Positions 20,806-27,284 of a stretch of DNA of 29,653 nucleotides are shown piece after piece. Position 1 is the stretch's first letter, and each line of letters begins with the position of its first letter. Source of the DNA: JAJYIV01 sp964616135 (GTDB lineage: Bacteria; Patescibacteriota; Patescibacteriia; UBA9934; GWF2-40-263); NCBI GenBank assembly GCA_964616135.1, contig CAZTTQ010000011.1, forward strand, positions 1-29,653. The letters are read 5' to 3'. Below the pieces are notes generated by a model. The model worked only from the letters and a program-made list of their open reading frames with translations. It had not been told where the DNA came from and searched no databases. The position numbers were made by a program, and so were the translations under genes.

Positions 20806-20834
20806 AACGTAGCGGTTTTTTGACCGTGTGTCAA
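20806..20834 (-). promoter_or_regulatory. Strong consensus promoter of the 20758 gene
   Basis: TTGACA (20834-20829), 17-bp spacer, TACGTT (20811-20806), placed three bases after the T-run of the preceding terminator. Confidence 0.8.
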
Positions 20835-20837
20835 TGC

Positions 20838-20858
20838 AAAAGCCCCCGGGCGGGGGCT
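20838..20858 (-). terminator. Terminator of the baseplate-J-like gene
   Basis: Minus-strand AGCCCCC (20858-20852)/GGGGGCT (20847-20841), loop GCCC, followed by TTTT; it begins at the stop codon. Confidence 0.85.
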
Positions 20859-22018
20859 TACGGCGCAATTTCTACGGTGATGTGGTCCTTCAAGCGCGGG
20901 ACGCGGCGAATGAACGCCGGGGTGAATTTCACCTCCACCTCCGTGGCGACGCCTTCATCCTTGAGGGTCTTTTTCACCTCATCCGCCGTCATCCCGGCAA
21001 AGCGGGCGGCATCCAGTGCCGCGGCGGACGCGGACGGAATGGCACGGCCGTCCAGATACACGCGGACGTTGGCTTTTTCTTCTTTCAAGTTCACTTTTTC
21101 CACCGTGGTCTGCAATCCAGCCGCGTTCACTTCCGCAAAGCGCTTCCCTGCCGGCAACGCCTGGAACAGGGCACGTGAGGCAAGATCCTGCACGCCGGCC
21201 TTGTCGTAGAAGGCGCCCACGACGCGCAATGACAACGTTAGGTCGAACGATCCGGCCTGGGTGCCGGGCTCCACGCTGGATTTTTGACTCACGACGTCGA
21301 TGGAATAGGATTCGCCGCCCAGTTCGGCGCCCGCCTGGGAGCGCAACTGGGCCTTGGCGCCGCCCTCCAGGCGCGCACGGAGCTCCGTGGCCGCGCGGTC
21401 AATATCCGCTTGGCCGATGGCCGCCACGCGGCTAGAGCCGCCGCTGAAGCCTTTTTCACTGGTGGCATACACCAGTTTTTGCTTTTCCGGATACAGGCCC
21501 GGAATGGTGAACTTGGTGGGGGCCATGTCGCCCTCCTTGCCCGGCTTGTCCGCGTAGACGGGCGCCGTGACGGTCCCGCGCGCGGGCACGTTCACCTGCT
21601 TGTCGATGCGGAAGAGCGTGCCGTCCGGAGCCAAGAGGCGCGTGGTGCGCACCAACGTTTGGTCCGCCCCCGTGTCATTGTGAAGTGTGACGGTCCCGCG
21701 CGCCGTGCCAATGACTTCTTGCAAGCCGTCGCCGGCGGGCAGATAGGTTTGCGTATCCGTGACAATGGCGGATAAGACGCGGCCGCGGATTTCATTATCG
21801 CGCGTCGGCGTTTTAACCACGTCCAATAAGAATTCGGTCTTCACCGTTTCGGACGACGGCGTAATGCGGATGACCGCCTCCACCGTGGAAACGTACACGA
21901 CCGTCATGAGCAAGACCAAGGCGAGCAAGACGAAGGACACCGCGATGCGGCGGTACAACCGCAACGAAGGGCCACCGTCCACGGAAAACGACTTCGGTTC
22001 CGACCGCTTGGGCGACAT
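20858..22018 (-). CDS. Baseplate-J-like membrane-anchored protein
   Basis: A 386-residue protein: basic N-terminus, one transmembrane helix (about 25-47, AVSFVLLALVLLMTVVYVS), then an extracytoplasmic part rich in beta strands. The segment with ARGTVTLHNDTGADQTL, RLLAPDGTLFRIDK and ARGTVTAPVYADKPGKEGD (about 105-165) follows the pattern of baseplate J/gp47-like proteins (A-G-T-V...N-T...L.AGT). Patescibacteria often carry such single-span versions; their role is unknown and probably at the cell surface. The ATG at 22018 lies 9 nt after an extended -10 within the dnaE 3' region; no Shine-Dalgarno sequence. Confidence 0.72.
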   Translation of the reverse strand: MSPKRSEPKSFSVDGGPSLRLYRRIAVSFVLLALVLLMTVVYVSTVEAVIRITPSSETVKTEFLLDVVKTPTRDNEIRGRVLSAIVTDTQTYLPAGDGLQEVIGTARGTVTLHNDTGADQTLVRTTRLLAPDGTLFRIDKQVNVPARGTVTAPVYADKPGKEGDMAPTKFTIPGLYPEKQKLVYATSEKGFSGGSSRVAAIGQADIDRAATELRARLEGGAKAQLRSQAGAELGGESYSIDVVSQKSSVEPGTQAGSFDLTLSLRVVGAFYDKAGVQDLASRALFQALPAGKRFAEVNAAGLQTTVEKVNLKEEKANVRVYLDGRAIPSASAAALDAARFAGMTADEVKKTLKDEGVATEVEVKFTPAFIRRVPRLKDHITVEIAP

Positions 22019-22027
22019 ATTGGCCCA

Positions 22028-22036
22028 AGTATAGCA
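22028..22036 (-). promoter_or_regulatory. Extended -10 box for the baseplate-J-like gene
   Basis: Minus-strand TGCTATACT (22036-22028); hexamer ends 9 nt before ATG 22018 and lies just after the dnaE stop. Confidence 0.6.
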
Positions 22037-22039
22037 AAA

Positions 22040-25000
22040 CTATGCCGGTTGTTCCACCTGCACGTTTTGCCGGCCGACGACGGCCGCGATTTGGTCCAAG
22101 ATGTCGGGAGCCACGGACACGTGGTATTCGGTTTCCACGCGGCGCAGACGGCCGCCCGCTTCCACCAGGAAGCACACGCGTTCCGTCCCCAAATTGGTTT
22201 GGAAAATTTCCCGCAGGCGTTCCACGGTTTCCTGGCTGGGGCGGCCGCGGAGAGCGATAGAAAGGCCGCCTTTGTGGATCATGGCGGGGTGGGCAGGCTC
22301 CGATTTCGCCTCCTCCCCCCTATTCCCCTCCTCGGGTCGAGGAGGGGATGTCTTCCCTGGTGCAACCGCCTTCTGTGATGAGTCGCCAAAACTGAACACG
22401 GGGCGGGCGGGACGCATCGGAGCCGGCGTGGAAGAAGCGTCCGGCGAGGACATGGCGCCGGCGGACGGCGCCCACTGCCCGTTGCGCAGCATCTGTTCCA
22501 CGGAACGTTCTTCCCCCTCTGCCACCGTGATGAAGCTGTTCGCCAGGATCTTCACGTCCAACGCGCGTTCGGGCTGGCCTTCTTCGTCCTCTCCCCCGCC
22601 CCCGCCGCGGCGTTCGGGCACGCGTTTGCTCATCTTGCCGGAGACCAACAGGATTTTGTCCGGCGCGACGACGGTCTTGTACTCGGCCCAGGTTTTGGGG
22701 AACGCGATGACTTCCACCTTTCCCTTCAGGTCCTGCAGGCCGATGAAGGCCATGAGTTCGCCTTTTTTGGTGGGAATTTCTTTGACGAACGTGACGAGCC
22801 CGCCGCACTTGATAAAGGCGCCGTCCGGAGCGTCGGCCGCCGCGCCGCACGGAACGAGGTACGGCGACAGGAGCTTTTCTGTTTCCGCGTACGGATGGGA
22901 TGAAACGTACAGCCCGAGCAGTTCCTTTTCCCATGCCAGCTTTTCCGCGTTCCCCGCCGGCGGACACGGTTTGAGCGCCAGGTGCGCGACGTTGGATGAA
23001 GGGGCTAAGGAGAACAGGCTCACTTGGTTCTGCGCTTTTTCCTGCTGGGCCGACTTGTTGAACAGCAGGATGCGGTCCAGGTTTTCCAGCAGCTGTTTGC
23101 GTTCGCCGAAGCGGTCCATGGCGCCGGCCTTCACCAGGGATTCCAACGACTTCTTATTGAACGCCTTGTGCGGCATGCGCGACGCGAAATCCGACAGGTC
23201 CTTGAACGGCCCGTGTTCCTTGCGCTCCGACACGATGCTTTGGATCGCCTCTTCCCCCAGGTTCTTGATGGCCATGAGACCGAAGCGGATGGCCGTGTCC
23301 GAAACGCACGTGAAGGTCGGGTACGACTCGTTCACGTCCGGCGGCAGGACGTCGATGCCCATGCGCAAACATTCCTGCACGGACGACGCGATCATTTCCA
23401 AGTCCGCCGATTCCGCCGTCATGACGGCCGTCATGTATTCCGACGGATAGTTCGCCTTCAGGTACGCGGTTTCATACGCGACCATGCCGTAGCTGGCCGC
23501 GTGGGCCTTGTTGAACCCGTAGGCGGCGAACGGTTCAATGAGCTTCCACAGTTCCTGCGCCGTCTTTTCGGTCATGCCGTTTGCCAGGAACCCCTTGTGG
23601 AGCTTTTCCTTTTGCGCGGCCATTTCCTCCGGGATCTTTTTGCCCATGGCCTTGCGCAGCTTGTCCGCCTCCAACCAGCTGTAGCCCGCCAACTTGATCG
23701 AAATCAACATGACGTCGTCCTGGTAGACGATGACGCCGTAGGACGCGTCGAGGATGTCCTTCAACCGCGGGTCCAAGAAACTGATCTTGGACGGGTCGTT
23801 CTTGCGGCGGATGTATTCCGGAATGGAATCAATTGGGCCCGGGCGGTACAGGGCCACCATGACCATGATGTCTTCGATGCGTTCCGGCTTCAGTTCCATC
23901 AAGTACTTGGTCATGCCGTCCCCGTTCAGCTGGAACGTGCCCATGGTGTGGCCCTTGGCCAACAGCTCGAACGTTTTCTTGTCGTCCACCGGCACGCGTT
24001 CGATGTTGATGCTCACCCCCTTAATGCGCTTGATGAGCTGCACCGCGTCCCCAAGGATCGACAGGTTACGGATGCCGAGGAAGTCCATTTTAAGCAGGCC
24101 CGCGCTTTCCACGGACTTCATTTCATATTGCGTGATCACCTTGCCTTCCTTGGTATCGATCTGCAGCGGCGTGAAGTCCGTCAGCGGCGACGGCGCAATG
24201 ACCGTGCCGGCGGCGTGGACGGAGACGTGGCGCGCGCACCCTTCAATCTGGCGGGCGGTGTCGATAAGCCGGCGGACGTTCGGGTCCGTGTCGTACATCT
24301 TTTTCAAGTCCGGCGTCTCGGCCAGCGCGCGCTCCAGCGTCATGGGAAACCCCTGGGCGCCCATCGGCACCATTTTGGACACTTTGTCGGCAAACTCCAC
24401 GGGGAACCCGAGCGCGCGGGCGACGTCGCGCACACTGCCGCGGGCCATCATGGTCCCGAACGTGCAGATCTGGGCGACTTTTTCCTTTCCGTACTTTTCC
24501 GTGACGTACTTGATCACCTCGTCACGCCGGTTGTCCGCGAAGTCGCCGTCGACGTCCGGCGCGGACGGACGTTCCGGGTTCAGGAAACGTTCGAACGGGA
24601 GGCGGTAGCGCAGCGGGTCCACGGACGAAATGCCGATGGCGAACCCGACGAGCGAGCCGGCGGCGGAGCCGCGCGTGGTGGTGACGATGCCGTTGCGGCG
24701 CGCCCACTCAATATAGTCGGACACGATCAGGAAGTACGGCGCGAAGCCCTTTTTGTCGATGACGAACAGCTCATAGTCGATGCGGTCGCGCACTTCCTGG
24801 GTGACTTCCTTGATCTTGCCCACGATTTCCGCGTAGGCGCGGTCACGGAGCACGTCCAAGAACGTCTTCCCTTCCGGAATCTTGAAGTCGGCGAAGTTCC
24901 AGGCGCCCAATTTCAATTCCACCTTGCAACGGTCCGCGATGCGGCGGGTGTTTTCCAATGCCTCCGGCACGTCCTTGAACCGTTCTTCCATGTACGCCGG

Positions 25001-25747
25001 CGAGACGAAGGACGCGTCGTATTCGTACTGCTGCATGCGCTCAAAATCCTCCAGCGTCTTGCCGCCTTTGATGCAGTTCAAGATCTTCCAGGCTTCCACG
25101 TCCGTCGGTTGGAGGTAGAACGCGTTCTTGGTGGCGACGACGCCCACGCCGAATTCCTTGCCCAGCTCGATCAGCTGCACGTTGATCGCCTCCTGTTCCG
25201 GAATTTCCGGACGGTCCACCAATTCCAAGAAGAAGTTGTCCTTGCCGAAAATGTCGACGTACTCGGCCAGGAGTTTTTTCGCCTCGTCCCGGTTGCCGTT
25301 TTTCAGCTGTTCCTCAATTTCGCCCAAGAAGCCGCCCGACAGCGCGATAAGCCCCTTGGAAAACTTCCGCAGAATCTCGCGGTCCACGCGCGGCTTGTAA
25401 TAAAAGCCTTCTAGGAACCCGATGGAGGAAATCTGGAGGAGGTTTTTGTAGCCTTCGTTCGTCTCAGCCAGCAGCACCAGGCGGTTGGGTTTGGTGTCGA
25501 TGCGGTGGCGCTTTTGGTGGCGGCCGTCCTTGGCGACGTACGCGTCCAGCCCGAGGATGGGCTTCAACTCCGCCTCCAGGGCCTTTTGGTAGAACTCAAT
25601 CGCCCCGTACATGGCGCCGTTGTCCGTGAGGGCCATGGCGTCCATGTCCATCTTTTTGGCCTGCTTAATCAAGCTCTTCACGCGCGGAAGAGCTTCAAGC
25701 AGCGAATAATGGCTGTGCACGTGTAAGTGCACGAAGCGTTGGGCCAT
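22040..25747 (-). CDS. dnaE: DNA polymerase III alpha subunit with degraded PHP domain
   Basis: A 1235-residue replicative polymerase of the DnaE1 type. Order: PHP domain (HLHVHSHYSLLEA at 7-19), palm/fingers with the catalytic acids APDVDGDF (about 395-402) and IMVMVALYRPGPID (about 625-638), helix-hairpin-helix region, OB-fold, and a variable C-terminal tail. The PHP domain keeps the first HxH but has lost other metal ligands: TDHG is TDNG (41-44), GxE is GLD (66-68), SxC is SGG, and NDVHY is KNAFY (near 206). PHP proofreading is therefore probably absent. A Gly-rich linker (RRGGGGGEDEEG) and a Pro/Ser-rich stretch lie between the OB-fold and the last domain. ATG 25747 matches the family; no Shine-Dalgarno sequence. 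Confidence 0.96.
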   Translation of the reverse strand: MAQRFVHLHVHSHYSLLEALPRVKSLIKQAKKMDMDAMALTDNGAMYGAIEFYQKALEAELKPILGLDAYVAKDGRHQKRHRIDTKPNRLVLLAETNEGYKNLLQISSIGFLEGFYYKPRVDREILRKFSKGLIALSGGFLGEIEEQLKNGNRDEAKKLLAEYVDIFGKDNFFLELVDRPEIPEQEAINVQLIELGKEFGVGVVATKNAFYLQPTDVEAWKILNCIKGGKTLEDFERMQQYEYDASFVSPAYMEERFKDVPEALENTRRIADRCKVELKLGAWNFADFKIPEGKTFLDVLRDRAYAEIVGKIKEVTQEVRDRIDYELFVIDKKGFAPYFLIVSDYIEWARRNGIVTTTRGSAAGSLVGFAIGISSVDPLRYRLPFERFLNPERPSAPDVDGDFADNRRDEVIKYVTEKYGKEKVAQICTFGTMMARGSVRDVARALGFPVEFADKVSKMVPMGAQGFPMTLERALAETPDLKKMYDTDPNVRRLIDTARQIEGCARHVSVHAAGTVIAPSPLTDFTPLQIDTKEGKVITQYEMKSVESAGLLKMDFLGIRNLSILGDAVQLIKRIKGVSINIERVPVDDKKTFELLAKGHTMGTFQLNGDGMTKYLMELKPERIEDIMVMVALYRPGPIDSIPEYIRRKNDPSKISFLDPRLKDILDASYGVIVYQDDVMLISIKLAGYSWLEADKLRKAMGKKIPEEMAAQKEKLHKGFLANGMTEKTAQELWKLIEPFAAYGFNKAHAASYGMVAYETAYLKANYPSEYMTAVMTAESADLEMIASSVQECLRMGIDVLPPDVNESYPTFTCVSDTAIRFGLMAIKNLGEEAIQSIVSERKEHGPFKDLSDFASRMPHKAFNKKSLESLVKAGAMDRFGERKQLLENLDRILLFNKSAQQEKAQNQVSLFSLAPSSNVAHLALKPCPPAGNAEKLAWEKELLGLYVSSHPYAETEKLLSPYLVPCGAAADAPDGAFIKCGGLVTFVKEIPTKKGELMAFIGLQDLKGKVEVIAFPKTWAEYKTVVAPDKILLVSGKMSKRVPERRGGGGGEDEEGQPERALDVKILANSFITVAEGEERSVEQMLRNGQWAPSAGAMSSPDASSTPAPMRPARPVFSFGDSSQKAVAPGKTSPPRPEEGNRGEEAKSEPAHPAMIHKGGLSIALRGRPSQETVERLREIFQTNLGTERVCFLVEAGGRLRRVETEYHVSVAPDILDQIAAVVGRQNVQVEQPA

Positions 25748-25833
25748 ACCACGGCGAAAACCTTGGTGAGAATACCATCCGCGGAAGGCTTCCGCCAGCC
25801 GGGTTCCTGCACAGGAAATGCACAGGTGATCGC

Positions 25834-25862
25834 TTGACGAAATGGCGTATTCATGGTCGAAT
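25834..25862 (+). promoter_or_regulatory. Promoter of the 25888 gene
   Basis: TTGACG (25834-25839), 17-bp spacer, TCGAAT (25857-25862). The -10 matches four of six consensus bases. Confidence 0.55.
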
Positions 25863-25887
25863 ATTCCTCCACGAAGGAGACCTCCCG

Positions 25888-26217
25888 ATGTTGCTCCTCA
25901 TCTTCAAGGTCCTGTGTTCCCTCCTGATCGTTGGCACCTTAATCTACTCGTTCCTGCGTGAACGGAGAGACCGGCAAGACGAAATAGTGTTACTCGTCCT
26001 GTCGGACAAGCGGACGCATAGCGAGACCGAGATCATCGTCCAGCTCGTTGATTTCCACGAACTGCGAGGGAGCCGGCCCATACCTGTCCGCCCCATCCTT
26101 GAACGCCTTGAACGGGCAAAGCGCATTCGCCGCGTCCGACCCCGCCGACGACGCGACCCTCTCCCCCGTTACCAGATCGACTTGCTCGGGATGGCCCAGA
26201 TCGGCATCCACGTCTAA
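25888..26217 (+). CDS. Small membrane-anchored winged-helix-like protein (third copy)
   Basis: A 109-residue protein with the same plan as the pair at 13518-14182: N-terminal span (about 2-22, LLLIFKVLCSLLIVGTLIYSF), basic linker (RERRDRQ), helices DEIVLLVLSDK, SETEIIVQLVDFHEL and VRPILERLERAKRI, then a wing (RRVRPRRRRDPLPRYQIDLLGMAQI). The very basic wing could contact nucleic acid. ATG 25888 is decided by GAAGGAGA at 25873-25880. It diverges from dnaE and converges on the YdcF-like gene. Function unknown; DNA binding is inferred. Confidence 0.72.
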   Translation: MLLLIFKVLCSLLIVGTLIYSFLRERRDRQDEIVLLVLSDKRTHSETEIIVQLVDFHELRGSRPIPVRPILERLERAKRIRRVRPRRRRDPLPRYQIDLLGMAQIGIHV

Positions 26218-26241
26218 CGTCCCCATCGGGGTCGTTTTTTT
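26217..26241 (+). terminator. Terminator of the 25888 gene
   Basis: ACG-t-CCCC (26217-26224)/GGGG-t-CGT (26228-26235) with one mismatch, then a seven-T run. It starts at the last base of the stop codon. Confidence 0.75.
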
Positions 26242-26245
26242 GTAC

Positions 26246-26279
26246 AAAAAACACCCGCCTCCTCAGGTCGAGGGGCGGG
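26246..26279 (-). terminator. Terminator of the YdcF-like gene, overlapping its 3' end
   Basis: Minus-strand CCCGCC-CCTC (26279-26270) pairs with GAGG-a-GGCGGG (26264-26254 on plus-strand numbering), then TGTTTTTT. The TGA stop (26265-26263) is inside the hairpin. Confidence 0.75.
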
Positions 26280-26841
26280 CGTGGCGGCGGGCGGAATCCC
26301 GGCGCATGTGGCGGCGGCGCAGCGGGTCAGTGACCCACCGCTTGAACGAGGGCGAAAACCACCCACCGATGGCTGCTGCCAAGTTCGGCAGTTCCCGCAG
26401 GCGGGCGACGATCGGATCACCCATTCCCCCGTCGAACATGACCGGGATAACCCGGGCACCCGGGAACAGGCGGCTGCAGAAGAACCGCATGCGGTCCTGG
26501 CGCGCATATTCGCAGAACACCGTCAGGTTCGACGCGCGGTCCAGGCGACGTTCCAGCGCGCGGAGGTTGCCGAGCAGGTCCGCTCCTTCCGTGACCACTT
26601 GGAAAGTGATCCGGTCCCGGTACGACGGGCGGACCATTGTCTCCGCCAGCCGCTTCATCTCGCCGGCCTCCGTTTTGTCCGGCTGGGCCGGATCCGTCGC
26701 TCCACCGACGAGGTAGACGTCGACCGGTGCGTCGGCCGTCTCCGCCCATGCCAGGACGCACCGCAGGTAGCGGGCGTAGTTCTCGTCCGCAAAGACGTCC
26801 TTTGGGACACCGTAGCCGTTCACGTAAAAGACCTGTCTCAT
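26263..26841 (-). CDS. YdcF/DUF218-like protein
   Basis: A 192-residue protein matching the DUF218 layout: strand VDVYLVGGATDP (GG motif, about 40-51), KTEAGEMKRLAE (EA..M), ITFQVVTEGADLLGNLRALERRL in place of the E.xSxxTxEN motif, LTVFCEYARQDRMRFFC in place of the H..R motif, and VIPVMF. YdcF-family proteins bind nucleotide-like ligands or act in envelope processes; the catalytic-type Ser/Thr-Asn pattern is altered here, so activity is uncertain. The Arg/His-rich C-terminus (RRRHMRRDSARRHARP) is unusual. ATG 26841 has AGGAGGAGG immediately upstream. Confidence 0.65.
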   Translation of the reverse strand: MRQVFYVNGYGVPKDVFADENYARYLRCVLAWAETADAPVDVYLVGGATDPAQPDKTEAGEMKRLAETMVRPSYRDRITFQVVTEGADLLGNLRALERRLDRASNLTVFCEYARQDRMRFFCSRLFPGARVIPVMFDGGMGDPIVARLRELPNLAAAIGGWFSPSFKRWVTDPLRRRHMRRDSARRHARPST

Positions 26842-26858
26842 GGCCTCCTCCTGGCGCC

Positions 26859-26887
26859 AGTCAACGCGAAAACGGCCGTTCTGTCAA
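26859..26887 (-). promoter_or_regulatory. Promoter of the YdcF-like gene
   Basis: TTGACA (26887-26882), 17-bp spacer, weak -10 TTGACT (26864-26859); the -35 box lies three bases after the terminator T-run of the upstream gene. Confidence 0.5.
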
Positions 26888-26890
26888 CGC

Positions 26891-26914
26891 AAAACGCCCC
26901 CGGAGGGGCGTTTT
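26891..26914. terminator. Terminator of the 27264 gene
   Basis: A perfect 10-bp stem AAAACGCCCC (26891-26900)/GGGGCGTTTT (26905-26914) around CGGA, seven bases past the stop codon. Confidence 0.85.
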
Positions 26915-26919
26915 GGCGG

Positions 26920-27264
26920 TTAGTCCATCAGATCCTCGTCCATCGCCACTTTGGGCGACCGGCGGACGGGAGCGGCTTTACGGGCTTTGACTTCTTCCCG
27001 TTTTTCCATGGCGTATTCCACGACACGGCGGCCGGCGTCAATGAGTGGACCGGCCAACGACGTCATGCTTTCGAACCGGTGGCGCACCGCCGTAATGGCG
27101 GATTCCATGAGGGACATCTTTTGCTGCACGGTTTCCAGTGTATCGTTGACGTTGCGCAGCACGTTGCCGACTTGCCAAATAAGCCAGAACAGCGCGGCGG
27201 AAAGCCACAGCACGCAAAACGCGAGCACGACGAAGAGAATGTCTAACGGGGTGAGTGGGGGCAT
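26920..27264 (-). CDS. Small membrane-anchored coiled-coil protein
   Basis: A 114-residue protein: N-terminal transmembrane helix (about 8-32, ILFVVLAFCVLWLSAALFWLIW), then a helical coiled-coil stretch (VLRNVNDTLETVQQKMSLMESAITAV) and a basic, probably disordered tail ending DEDLMD. The layout recalls DUF948-like membrane proteins. It starts 20 nt after the pheT stop, with AGGAGG two bases before the ATG, and is probably expressed from the pheT transcript. Confidence 0.75.
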   Translation of the reverse strand: MPPLTPLDILFVVLAFCVLWLSAALFWLIWQVGNVLRNVNDTLETVQQKMSLMESAITAVRHRFESMTSLAGPLIDAGRRVVEYAMEKREEVKARKAAPVRRSPKVAMDEDLMD

Positions 27265-27284
27265 ATCCTCCTGATAGCCTGACC

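Noticed and set aside
19154..20812. Plus-strand frames of up to 303 codons across the small-gene array
   Set aside because: All run against a set of minus-strand promoters, ribosome sites and terminators, and cross several terminators.
23024..25414. A 796-codon open frame on the plus strand opposite dnaE
   Set aside because: It is antisense to the well-supported dnaE, with composition typical of a mirror frame in GC-rich coding DNA and no known domain.
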